From assembly GCF_900188225.1 (NCBI RefSeq), contig NZ_FZOC01000008.1:62001-126000 (forward strand): a stretch of DNA of 64,000 nucleotides. The letters run 5' to 3'. Below, one piece after another: positions 57,278 through 64,000 of the stretch; within the stretch, counting starts at the first letter, position 1; every line of letters starts with the position of its first letter. The notes beneath the pieces are model-generated. The model had not been told where the DNA came from. It saw nothing but the letters and a program-made list of their open reading frames with translations, and ran no database searches. The DNA comes from Humidesulfovibrio mexicanus (GTDB taxonomy: Bacteria > Desulfobacterota > Desulfovibrionia > Desulfovibrionales > Desulfovibrionaceae). The position numbers and the translations under genes are program-made.

Positions 57278-57347
57278 GATATGAAAAAAGCGGTATGATT
57301 GCAAGCCTGCCAGGTCGGGCTTTGTGCAACCCCCAAGGAGACCCCTC

Positions 57348-58547
57348 ATGCAGATCCTTTCATCCCAGGTTAAATCCTACATGGACCGCTCGTCGTGGAT
57401 CCGCCGCATGTTCGAGGCGGGCATCGAGCTCAAAAAACAGTATGGCGAGGACCAGGTGTGCGACTTCAGCCTGGGCAACCCGGATTTGCCGCCCCCCGCC
57501 TGCATCGGCCAAGGCCTGCGCGACATCGCCGACGAGGCCGGCCAGCCCTTCGCCTTCGGCTACATGCCCAACTTCGGCTACCCCCACGTGCGCGAGGCCC
57601 TGGCCAAGGAAGTCTCTCGCGAGCAGGGCCAGGACGTGCCCGCCGAGTGCCTCGTCATCACCTGCGGCGCGGCCGGGGCCATCAACGCCTTCTACCGCGC
57701 GGTCATCGAGCCCGGCGACGAGGTGCTGTGTCCCTCGCCCTACTTCGTGGAGTACGGTTTCTACGTGGAGAACCACGGCGGCACGCTCAAGACCGCGCCA
57801 GCCAAGCCCGGAACCTTCGACCTGGACGTGGCCGCGCTGGAGGCCGCCATCACCGACAAGACCCGCGTGCTGCTCATCAACTCGCCCAACAACCCCACGG
57901 GCGTCATCTACCCGCGCGAGACCTTGAAGGAACTGGCCGCCATGCTGGAACGCAAGAACCAGGGCCGCCAGCGCCCCATCTTCCTGCTGGCGGACGAGCC
58001 GTACCGCTTTCTGGCCTTTGACGGGGCCGAGGTGCCCTCGCTTCTGCCCCTGTACCCGTACACGGTGGTGGTGAGCTCCTTCTCCAAAAATCTGTCGCTG
58101 GCGGGCGCGCGCGTGGGCTACGCCCTGGTGAACCCGGCTATGCCGGGCCATGCGGAACTGGTGGCGGGCATCATTCTGGCCAACCGCATCCTGGGTTTCG
58201 TCAACGCTCCGGCCCTGGCCCAGAAGCTGCTCGCCAAGGCCTTGGGCTCCCAGGTGGATGCCGCCATCTACGCCCGCAGGCGCGATGCCATGAAGCGCGT
58301 GCTGGACGCGGCCGGGTATGCCTACCCCATGCCGCGCGGGGCGTTCTACTTCTTCCCCCAGGCTCCCGGCGGCGATGACGTGGCCTTCGTGAGTCTGCTG
58401 GTGGAGGAGCGCATTCTGGCCGTGCCGGGCAAGGGCTTCGGCTGCCCCGGGCACTTCCGCCTGGCCTTCTGCGTGGACGAGGCTGTCATCGAACGCTCGG
58501 CGGACGGCTTCAAGCGCGCTATGGAAAAGGCCAAAGCGTCCAAGTAG
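57348..58547 (+). CDS. Class I pyridoxal-phosphate aminotransferase
   Basis: This 399-residue PLP enzyme starts at 57348 (aaggag upstream). Signatures are DFSLGNPDLPPP, TCGAAGAINAFYRAVIEPGD, SPYFVEYGFYVENHGG, INSPNNPTGVIYP, LLADEPYRFLAFDG, and the PLP lysine K247 in VVVSSFSKNLSLAGARVGY. Lacking the usual aspartate/aromatic substrate markers, the substrate is uncertain. It is divergent from mazF and ends at a strong terminator. Confidence 0.88.
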   Translation: MQILSSQVKSYMDRSSWIRRMFEAGIELKKQYGEDQVCDFSLGNPDLPPPACIGQGLRDIADEAGQPFAFGYMPNFGYPHVREALAKEVSREQGQDVPAECLVITCGAAGAINAFYRAVIEPGDEVLCPSPYFVEYGFYVENHGGTLKTAPAKPGTFDLDVAALEAAITDKTRVLLINSPNNPTGVIYPRETLKELAAMLERKNQGRQRPIFLLADEPYRFLAFDGAEVPSLLPLYPYTVVVSSFSKNLSLAGARVGYALVNPAMPGHAELVAGIILANRILGFVNAPALAQKLLAKALGSQVDAAIYARRRDAMKRVLDAAGYAYPMPRGAFYFFPQAPGGDDVAFVSLLVEERILAVPGKGFGCPGHFRLAFCVDEAVIERSADGFKRAMEKAKASK

Positions 58548-58572
58548 CTCCCTGTTTCCGCACACAAAAAAA

Positions 58573-58610
58573 GCCCGCGTCGATCCTTCAGGACTGGCGT
58601 GGGCATCTTT
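58573..58610 (+). terminator. Terminator of the aminotransferase gene
   Basis: Positions 58573-58586 pair with 58591-58604 (14 bp with one mismatch and some G-U pairs) around TTCA, followed by atcttt. The first repeat unit begins right after. Confidence 0.7.
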
Positions 58611-58613
58611 GTT

Positions 58614-59147
58614 GGCACCGTGTCGTGCCCGTTCATGCCTCCGGCGGCCAAGGGGCCTCCCCGGCCCCTTGGAACCCCGGAGTGGGGAGGCGTTGAAGCG
58701 TTGCCCCATTTTCCTTTTTCGCGGGTGCAGGGGCGCGGAGCCCCTGGCCTGCGGAGCAATTCTCGGCACCGTGTCGTGCCCGTTCATGCCTCCGGCGGCC
58801 AAGGGGCCTTCCCGGCCCCTTGGAACCCCGGAGTGGGGGAGGCCGTAAAACCCCGCCCCATTTTCCTTTTTCGCGGGTCCAGGGGCGCGGAGCCCCTGGA
58901 CTGCGGAGCAATTCTCGGCACCGTGTCGCGCCGGTTGATGCCTCCGGCGGCCAAGGGGCCTTCCCGGCCCCTTGGAACCCCGGAGTGGGGGGAGGCGTTG
59001 AAGCGCTGCCCCATTTTCCTTTTCGCGGGTCCAGGGGCGCGGAGCCCCTGGACTGCGGAGCAATTCTCGGCACCGTGTCGCGCCGGTTGATGCCTCCGGC
59101 GGCCAAGGGGCCTTCCCGGCCCCTTGGAACCCCGGAGTAGGGGGATA
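58614..59147. repeat. Palindrome-rich tandem repeat, about 152 bp x 3.5
   Basis: Units begin at 58614, 58765, 58917 and 59069 (the last partial), each with ggcaccgtgtcg. Every unit carries two strong hairpins: ccaaggggcc paired with ggccccttgg around a 4-5 nt loop, and ccaggggc paired with gcccctgg. Units 1-2 have tgcccgttcatg where units 3-4 have cgccggttgatg. The block fills the space between the convergent aminotransferase and disulfide reductase genes. Open frames across it are by-products of the repeat. Confidence 0.9.
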
Positions 59148-59155
59148 CCTGGCGT

Positions 59156-60862
59156 CTACACGTCCAAGCCCGCAGCGGTGACGGCGGTTATGCCGCCTTC
59201 GACGCTGACGATGTTCTCGAAGCCGTTGTGCGCCAGGGTGATGAAGGCCTCGTAGGAGCGCGCGCCGGTGCTGCAGATGAGGACGATCTGCTTGTCGCGG
59301 GGCAATGCGCCCAGGTGTTCCGCCAGGTCGCCCTGCGGGATGTTGATCCATATGCCGGGGTACTTCTCCACCAGGGCTTCGGTGCCCTTGGCCTCGCGGC
59401 AGTCCAAGACGATGCGGTCCGTGCCGTCGTGCAGCAGGGCCGCGAATTCGTCCACGTGGATGCCCGCGTTCCGGCCGGTGAGGATGTTGTCGGCGGCGTT
59501 GCCCAGCACGTTCAGGATGTCCAGCGCGGCGGAGAAGGGCGGCGAGTAGGCCATCTCCACGTTGCCCAGGTCGAAGGCCGTGGGCGCGGAGGGCAGCAGC
59601 GCGGCCACCACGTCCACCTTGCCCACCAGCGCGTCGCCGTTGACGGCCAGCCCCTGCATTCCCAGCACGCGGCCGCTGCCGCGCTCCACCACCAGGTCCA
59701 GGCTCATAAGCCCTTTTTCGGGGTAGAAGTGCGCGCGGTCCACCAGCCCGGCGTGGACGCAAAGGGCGTCGAAGCCGGCGTTTTGGGCTGCGGCGAGGGT
59801 AAGGCCCGCGCCTGCGGCCGCCAGGTCGAAAAGCTTGACGCACCAGGAGCCGACGACGGGCGGGAAGGTGGCGTGGCCGCCCGCCAGGTTGGTGCCGATG
59901 ACGCGGCCCTGCCGGTTGGCCATGGAGCCCATGGGCAGGTAGGTGGCGCCCTTGGAGACCGCGTGTTCAAGCACCACGCAGTCGCCTCCGGCGAAGATGT
60001 CCGGATCGGAGGTGCGCATGGTCTTGTCCACGATGATGCCGCCGCGTTCGTGCACGTCCAGGCCGCAGGCGCGGGCGAGCTCGTCGTTGGGGCGCACGCC
60101 CACGGCCATGATGACGAGGTCGGCGTCCACGGCGCCCGCGTTGGTGACCACGCGCGCCACGCGGCCGTCTGCCCCGGCCTCAAAGCCTTGCACCTGTTCG
60201 GCCAGGCGGAATTCGACGCCTTTTTCGCGCATGTGGTGCATGGCCATGCGCGCGATGTTGGGGCCGCTGACCCCGGGCAGCAGTTGGTCGCGGAACTCGA
60301 TGACCGTGGTCTGGATGCCCCAGAGGTCGGAAAGGGACACGGCCATTTCCAGGCCGATGAAGCCCGCGCCCACCACCACCGCGCTGCCCACCTTGCCGGA
60401 GGCGGCCAGTTCGCGGATGCTTTGGGCGGCGCCCAGGTTGTTGACGGTGAACACGCCGGGCAGATTTGCGCCGGGAATGGGCAGGACGATGGGGCTGCTG
60501 CCCGTGCCCAGAACCAGCTTGTCGTAGGGGAGCACCTCTTCGGCTTTGCTGGGCAGGTGGCGCAGGGTCACGGTTTTTGCCGCGCGGTCGATGGCTACGG
60601 CCTCGGTCCGCGCGCGTACGTCCACCCCCTTGGTCTTGCGGAAGAACTCTTCGTCGCGGACCATGTGGAAGGCGGTTTTGCGCAGCGCGTCCACATCGGG
60701 CACCTCGCCGGAAACATAAAACGGAATGCCGCACCCTCCGTAGGAGAAGAGGGCGTCGCGGTCCACCAGGGTGACGCGGCTGTCGGGCTCCAGACGTTTG
60801 AAACGCGCGGCGGCCTTTGGGCCAAGGGCCACCGCGCCGATGACGACGACATGCTGGGCCAT
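59156..60862 (-). CDS. CoA-disulfide reductase / NADH-polysulfide reductase with C-terminal rhodanese domain
   Basis: This 568-residue flavoprotein starts at 60862 (aaggaag upstream). Residues 1-450 are a pyridine nucleotide-disulfide oxidoreductase: FAD-binding HVVVIGAVALGPKAAARFKR, the single active-site cysteine in FSYGGCGIPFYVSG (about C43), NAD(P)-binding VVVGAGFIGLEMAVSL, and DIFAGGDCV. Residues 460-568 are a rhodanese domain with the catalytic cysteine in ICSTGARSY. Such fusions (CoADR-RHD, Npsr) reduce CoA persulfide or polysulfide, which fits a sulfur-metabolising host. A G-x-V-A-x-G sequence replaces the common G-x-G-x-x-G in the first FAD motif. Confidence 0.9.
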   Translation of the reverse strand: MAQHVVVIGAVALGPKAAARFKRLEPDSRVTLVDRDALFSYGGCGIPFYVSGEVPDVDALRKTAFHMVRDEEFFRKTKGVDVRARTEAVAIDRAAKTVTLRHLPSKAEEVLPYDKLVLGTGSSPIVLPIPGANLPGVFTVNNLGAAQSIRELAASGKVGSAVVVGAGFIGLEMAVSLSDLWGIQTTVIEFRDQLLPGVSGPNIARMAMHHMREKGVEFRLAEQVQGFEAGADGRVARVVTNAGAVDADLVIMAVGVRPNDELARACGLDVHERGGIIVDKTMRTSDPDIFAGGDCVVLEHAVSKGATYLPMGSMANRQGRVIGTNLAGGHATFPPVVGSWCVKLFDLAAAGAGLTLAAAQNAGFDALCVHAGLVDRAHFYPEKGLMSLDLVVERGSGRVLGMQGLAVNGDALVGKVDVVAALLPSAPTAFDLGNVEMAYSPPFSAALDILNVLGNAADNILTGRNAGIHVDEFAALLHDGTDRIVLDCREAKGTEALVEKYPGIWINIPQGDLAEHLGALPRDKQIVLICSTGARSYEAFITLAHNGFENIVSVEGGITAVTAAGLDV

Positions 60863-61081
60863 GGGTGCTTCCTTTACGTTACAGGGTGCGGGAGGAATCA
60901 GCTCGCGCCCTTCTGGGAGCCCGGCCCCCGGCGCGGAAATATGATTTCGCCATAACCTATGGCCCGGGGACCTCAAGGGTCCTCGGGCATGGCTGCGCAC
61001 CCTGCCGCCAGACGGCGCATCGGGCGCAGGCGCGGCCCGTCGTGGGGCCTGCGGGCACCTGCGCCCTCGCGTTTCAGTGGG

Positions 61082-61333
61082 CTAGCGCCAACGCCAGCTG
61101 CAGGCTCCCCGGCCGCGTCCGCCGCGTCCCCTTCCGAAGCCCTGGCCCGCGCCGTACCCCGGCCCGTAGCCTTGACCCGGAGCGAATCCCTGGCCTGGAC
61201 CGTAGCCCTGGCCCGGACCGTTGCCCTGGCCCTGGTCCTGGCGTCCGTAGCCCATTCCACCCCCGCAGGGGCCGAGCCCTCTGCCTGTCCGTGCTCCTTG
61301 GCCCATGGGGCCGGTGCCGTCTCTGTTCGGCAT
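61082..61333 (-). CDS. Small glycine-rich protein, DUF5320-like
   Basis: This 83-residue protein starts at 61333 (aaggagga upstream). The N-terminus MPNRDGTGPMGQGARTGRGL is the signature of the DUF5320-type proteins that accompany Mrp/NifX-like genes in anaerobes. The remainder is Gly/Gln/Pro-rich (repeats of GQGYGP type), ending in Arg-rich and Trp-containing sequence. The function is unknown. It is divergent from the sigma54 regulator gene and preceded by a -24/-12 promoter, so it is probably part of the same regulon. Confidence 0.82.
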   Translation of the reverse strand: MPNRDGTGPMGQGARTGRGLGPCGGGMGYGRQDQGQGNGPGQGYGPGQGFAPGQGYGPGYGAGQGFGRGRGGRGRGACSWRWR

Positions 61334-61378
61334 GTGTTCCTCCTTGGCCGACTTTGCGGCCGTTTGCCATAAGGAGGA

Positions 61379-61393
61379 GCACAAGGCGTGCCG
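61379..61393 (-). promoter_or_regulatory. Predicted sigma54 promoter of the DUF5320 gene
   Basis: On the minus strand CGGCACGCCTTGTGC contains GG at 61391-61392 and GC at 61379-61380, exactly 10 bp apart, with the -24 core GGCACG intact. It lies 46 bp before the start codon at 61333. Confidence 0.78.
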
Positions 61394-61457
61394 CGATGGA
61401 ATCATGATATCTTTTTGAGGGCTTGACAAGACCATCGGACAATGTTCTCTCGTTCTT

Positions 61458-61504
61458 GGGCGCAAATTGTGCCCATATTGTTGCGCCGGGCGCATAACAC
61501 GCCC
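61458..61504. promoter_or_regulatory. Pair of enhancer palindromes upstream of the DUF5320 promoter
   Basis: GGGCGC-AAATT-GTGCCC (61458-61474) and GGGCGC-ATAAC-ACGCCC (61488-61504) share the GGGCGC-N5-GCGCCC pattern with one mismatch each. Their centres are about 30 bp apart. They lie some 65-110 bp upstream of the minus-strand sigma54 promoter, a usual distance for activator sites. Confidence 0.65.
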
Positions 61505-61524
61505 AGGCGACCCCGGAGCGATGC

Positions 61525-62892
61525 ATGAGCTTCCTGAAGGACATTTCCTGCGAGTACATCATGGACAGCTTGGCCGACGGCGTGTTCACCGTGGACCTGG
61601 ACTGGAACATCACCTTCTTCAATCGCGCGGCCAGCGCCATCACCAAGGTGTCCAGGGCCGAGGCTTTGGGCCGCAAGTGCTGGGAGGTGTTCCGCTCCAG
61701 CATCTGCGACGGTTCCTGCTCCCTCAAGGCCGCGCTTGCCGATGGCGAGAGCCGGGGCAACCGCTCCATTTTCTTTGTGCGTCCCGACGGCACAAAGGTG
61801 CCCATCAGCATCAGCGCGGCCCCGCTGCGCGACCGCAAGGGCAGGATCGTGGGCGGCGTGGAGAGCTTCCGCGATCTTTCGGCCTTGCGGCTCATGCAGA
61901 AGAAGCTCGACGGCCTCTACCGCGTGGAGGACATTGTGAGCCGGAGCCCGGCCTTCCAGCGCATTCTGGGCATTTTGCCGCAGATAGCCGGCAGCGGGGC
62001 CACTGTGCTTGTGCTGGGCGAATCCGGCACGGGCAAGGAACTGGTGGCGCGGGCCATTCACAACCTGAGCGCCCGCGCGGGCAAGCCCTTTGTGGCCGTG
62101 AACTGCGGGGCCCTGCCCGAAAACCTGCTGGAAAGCGAATTGTTCGGCCACAAGGCCGGGGCCTTCACCGACGCCAAGCGCGACAAGCCCGGCCGTTTCC
62201 AGGCCGCGGACGGCGGCACCCTCTTCCTTGACGAGATTGGCGACATGCCTCTGCCGCTGCAGGTTAAAATACTGCGCGCGCTGCAGGAAAAGATCGTGGA
62301 GCCGCTTGGCGCGGTGAAGGGGCAGCCCGTGGACGTGCGGGTCATCGCCGCCACCAACCGCGACCTGGAGGACATGGTGGCCCGGCAGACCTTCCGCAGC
62401 GATTTGTTCTACCGCCTCAACGTGGTGCGCCTGGCCCTGCCCCCCCTGCGCGAACGGCCCGAGGACGTGCCGCTTTTGGCTCAGCACTTCATCTCCCGGC
62501 AGAACGCCCTCACCGGCAAGGAGGTCGCGGGGCTTTCGGACGAGGTGCTGCGCCTGCTCATGCGGCATCCGTTTCCCGGCAACGTGCGCGAGCTGGAGAA
62601 CATCATCGAGTACGCCTTCATCCTGTGCCCTGGCGGGCTCATTCAGAGGGAGCACCTGCCGGACAAGCTGGCGCGTCCGGCCGAGGGCGCAGCTTCCGCC
62701 CAGGACGCGCAGATTCATACGGCGCTTTCGGCGTTTGTCGGCGGCCCGTTGGCGGACATCAAGCGCCAGGCCGTGGAGCAGGCCTTGGCCCGGCACGGCG
62801 GACGCGTCATGGCCGCCTGCCGCGAGCTTAAGATTTCCAAGGACACCCTGAGGCGCATTGTGCGTACACCGTCTGGCGAGCAGGGCGCCTGA
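61525..62892 (+). CDS. PAS-containing sigma54-dependent transcriptional activator
   Basis: This 455-residue enhancer-binding protein has a PAS domain at about 10-115 ([20 protein letters not shown]) with C52, C61 and C65 in a short loop, an AAA+ domain (Walker A GESGTGKE at 165-172, GAFTDA at 212-217, Walker [32 protein letters not shown]) and a C-terminal Fis-type helix-turn-helix ([20 protein letters not shown]). The PAS cysteines suggest a redox or iron-sulfur signal. The loop that contacts sigma54 is usually GAFTGA, so the D is a variant. Its target sites are probably the paired palindromes on both sides of the gene. Confidence 0.93.
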   Translation: MSFLKDISCEYIMDSLADGVFTVDLDWNITFFNRAASAITKVSRAEALGRKCWEVFRSSICDGSCSLKAALADGESRGNRSIFFVRPDGTKVPISISAAPLRDRKGRIVGGVESFRDLSALRLMQKKLDGLYRVEDIVSRSPAFQRILGILPQIAGSGATVLVLGESGTGKELVARAIHNLSARAGKPFVAVNCGALPENLLESELFGHKAGAFTDAKRDKPGRFQAADGGTLFLDEIGDMPLPLQVKILRALQEKIVEPLGAVKGQPVDVRVIAATNRDLEDMVARQTFRSDLFYRLNVVRLALPPLRERPEDVPLLAQHFISRQNALTGKEVAGLSDEVLRLLMRHPFPGNVRELENIIEYAFILCPGGLIQREHLPDKLARPAEGAASAQDAQIHTALSAFVGGPLADIKRQAVEQALARHGGRVMAACRELKISKDTLRRIVRTPSGEQGA

Positions 62893-62924
62893 TGCGGCCA
62901 TTGCCGCGCATGGGGAACGCCACC

Positions 62925-62964
62925 GGGCGCGTTTTGCGCCCAAGTTGAGGCGCACTGCGCGCCT
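62925..62964. promoter_or_regulatory. Pair of enhancer palindromes upstream of the NifX-like/mrp promoter
   Basis: GGGCGC-GTTTT-GCGCCC (62925-62941) and AGGCGC-ACTGC-GCGCCT (62948-62964) are perfect palindromes with 5-nt spacers. Their centres are 23 bp apart, close to two helical turns. They lie about 40-80 bp upstream of the -24 element at 63006. Confidence 0.75.
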
Positions 62965-63004
62965 GTGTCGTGTAGCTTGCTGTTATGATAGATTTTATGG
63001 ATTG

Positions 63005-63020
63005 CGGCACGAAGGATGCC
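63005..63020 (+). promoter_or_regulatory. Predicted sigma54 promoter of the NifX-like/mrp operon
   Basis: CGGCACGAAGGATGCC has GG at 63006-63007 and GC at 63018-63019 with exactly 10 bp between, and the core GGCACG intact. It is 58 bp upstream of the start codon at 63077. Confidence 0.82.
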
Positions 63021-63076
63021 AGAGACAGCGCGGCAGGCGGCCCCACGGTCGCCAGCCAGAGCAAATGGAGGAAACG

Positions 63077-63508
63077 ATGCTCGTGTGTCTGGCCTGTTAC
63101 GCGGATCGCGTGGCGACGCTGCTTGAGACCGCAACGGAACTGCGCCTGTACCGCAAGGACGGCGCGGAGCTGGTTCCCTGCGGCGTGACCCCGGCCCCGC
63201 AAAACGGCGTGCTGGCGCTTATCGATCTTTTGGCCGCGGCCAAGGTGGACTTGTTGATCTGCGGCGGCGTGAACGGTTGCGCCCAGGCGGCGCTCAGGCA
63301 GTCCGGCGTGGCCGTGGCCGCCTGGATTGGCGGAGTGGCCGAGGACGTGGCCCGCGTGTGGGCGACGCGTGGGGTGCAGGGACTGGACGCCCTGCGCCTG
63401 CCAGGCTGCTGCGCGGGGCACTGCCAGCCCCGGCGGGCGAATTGTCGAGGCCGGGTGCGCGCGCCGCGGCCCCGCAGGATACATCAGAAGGAGCTGAGCG
63501 ATGAGTGA
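63077..63508 (+). CDS. NifX/NifB-type iron-molybdenum cofactor-binding domain protein
   Basis: This 143-residue protein starts at 63077, 6 nt after ggagg; an in-frame ATG at 63065 lacks that spacing. The fold is that of the dinitrogenase Fe-Mo cofactor-binding family: LVCLACYADRVATLLETATE, ELVPCGVTP, ALIDLLAAAKVDLLICGGVN, VAAWIGGVAEDV. Ten cysteines are present, six in the C-terminal third (CC, C, C and so on), which is not usual in NifX and suggests a metal site. The D. vulgaris orange protein is in the same family and is encoded beside an Mrp/MinD ATPase. It overlaps the next gene by 8 bp. Confidence 0.82.
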   Translation: MLVCLACYADRVATLLETATELRLYRKDGAELVPCGVTPAPQNGVLALIDLLAAAKVDLLICGGVNGCAQAALRQSGVAVAAWIGGVAEDVARVWATRGVQGLDALRLPGCCAGHCQPRRANCRGRVRAPRPRRIHQKELSDE

Positions 63509-64000
63509 CAAGGATTTGGCCGAAGACGCCCGCAAAAAGGCCGAGGATGCCCGGCTCAAAGGGCGTATGACGCGCATTCGCCAGAAGATCGCGGTGCTGT
63601 CCGGAAAAGGCGGCGTGGGAAAAAGCACGGTTTCCGCCAATTTGGCCGTGGCGCTTGCCGCCACCGGGGCCAAGGTGGGACTGCTGGATGTGGACGTGCA
63701 CGGCCCGAGCATTCCGCGCCTGCTGCACCTTACCGGCAAGACCCTGGGCATGGAGGGGCAGGCCATGATCCCGGTTCCCTTCAGCGACACCCTGTCGGTC
63801 ATGTCCCTGGGCTTTTTGCTGGAGGACAAATACGCGGCCACCATCTGGCGCGGTCCGGCCAAGGCCGGAGTCATCCGGCAGTTTTTGCAGGACGTGGAGT
63901 GGGGCGACCTGGACTATCTCATTGTTGATTGCCCCCCCGGAACCGGCGACGAACCGCTTTCCGTGCTGCAGCTCATGGGGCAGGACGCCGCCGCGGTCAT
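63501..64000 (+). CDS. mrp: Mrp/NBP35-family iron-sulfur carrier ATPase (5' part)
   Basis: The start at 63501 overlaps the previous stop codon. The gene runs off the window after about 166 codons. Visible are the deviant Walker A KGGVGKST, LLDVDVHGPSIPRLL, the SVMSLGFLL segment, WRGPAKAGVIRQFL and DYLIVDCPPGTGDEPLSVLQ. Mrp proteins bind and transfer Fe-S clusters. The co-transcribed NifX-like protein and the orp cluster of D. vulgaris are close parallels, so the partner relationship may be conserved. Confidence 0.95.
   Translation, partial: MSDKDLAEDARKKAEDARLKGRMTRIRQKIAVLSGKGGVGKSTVSANLAVALAATGAKVGLLDVDVHGPSIPRLLHLTGKTLGMEGQAMIPVPFSDTLSVMSLGFLLEDKYAATIWRGPAKAGVIRQFLQDVEWGDLDYLIVDCPPGTGDEPLSVLQLMGQDAAAV

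Noticed and set aside
57246-57347. Short MazE-type antitoxin ORF before mazF
   Set aside because: No frame of more than about 20 codons with a start and ribosome-binding site is present in this gap.
58633-59106. Open frames within the 152-bp repeat block
   Set aside because: They follow the DNA repeat in every frame, with no start signal and no codon bias; the repeat unit is simply stop-free.

Overview
This 64 kb window is high-GC chromosomal DNA, most likely from a sulfate-reducing bacterium of the Desulfovibrio group (Desulfovibrionales). The evidence is a Desulfovibrio-type bacterioferritin, a tetrathionate-reductase-like molybdoenzyme, an F1 ATP synthase operon lacking the F0 a and c genes, a CoA-disulfide/polysulfide reductase with a rhodanese tail, and a sigma54-regulated Mrp/NifX cluster that resembles the orange-protein (orp) locus of D. 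vulgaris. The assignment is inference from gene content; no 16S rRNA gene is present.

Layout. 1-2.6 kb: end of a molybdopterin oxidoreductase gene, then an MgtC-type membrane protein behind a structured leader. 2.9-4.7 kb: a small island with an rhs tip gene broken by one in-frame amber codon, followed by a small membrane protein, flanked by a 17-bp direct repeat. 4.7-7.6 kb: peroxide/iron cluster (catalase, bacterioferritin, PerR-like Fur protein) with a perfect PerR/Fur-like palindrome upstream of the catalase. 7.7-11.5 kb: rny, a 6S RNA, zapA, a ZapB-like coiled coil and glmU. 11.7-17.5 kb: atpF'FHAGDC. 17.7-23.2 kb: mreB-mreC-mreD-mrdA-rodA cell-shape operon. 23.3-24.8 kb: radical SAM protein and a methylguanine methyltransferase. 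24.9-31.5 kb: a 1947-residue FecR/RTX secreted protein and a secreted lysine-rich protein. 31.5-37.2 kb: a polytopic membrane protein and two tandem kup potassium-transporter genes, each behind its own ydaO-type (c-di-AMP) riboswitch.

37.4-43 kb: tatA-like gene, motA-motB-PilZ protein, thioredoxin 2, and a large chemoreceptor. 43.4-48.9 kb: aminotransferase, pgi, and a sensor kinase/NtrC-type regulator pair. 49-51.8 kb: an NYN-domain protein with a hairpin-rich leader, a SAM methyltransferase and an AraC regulator. 51.9-56.3 kb: RNase R, LpxK and a Bax-inhibitor-1 family protein. 56.5-58.6 kb: small secreted protein, a solitary MazF-type toxin and a second aminotransferase. 58.6-59.15 kb: three and a half copies of a palindrome-rich repeat of about 152 bp. 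59.2-64 kb: the disulfide reductase and the sigma54 circuit (DUF5320-like protein, enhancer-binding regulator, NifX-like protein, Mrp ATPase, which runs off the window).

The most interesting regulatory structures are the paired c-di-AMP riboswitches on a duplicated potassium transporter, and the sigma54 circuit, where the same palindrome type and a good -24/-12 promoter occur on both sides of the activator gene. The NYN gene leader, the rhs amber codon and the tandem repeat block are the next most unusual features.
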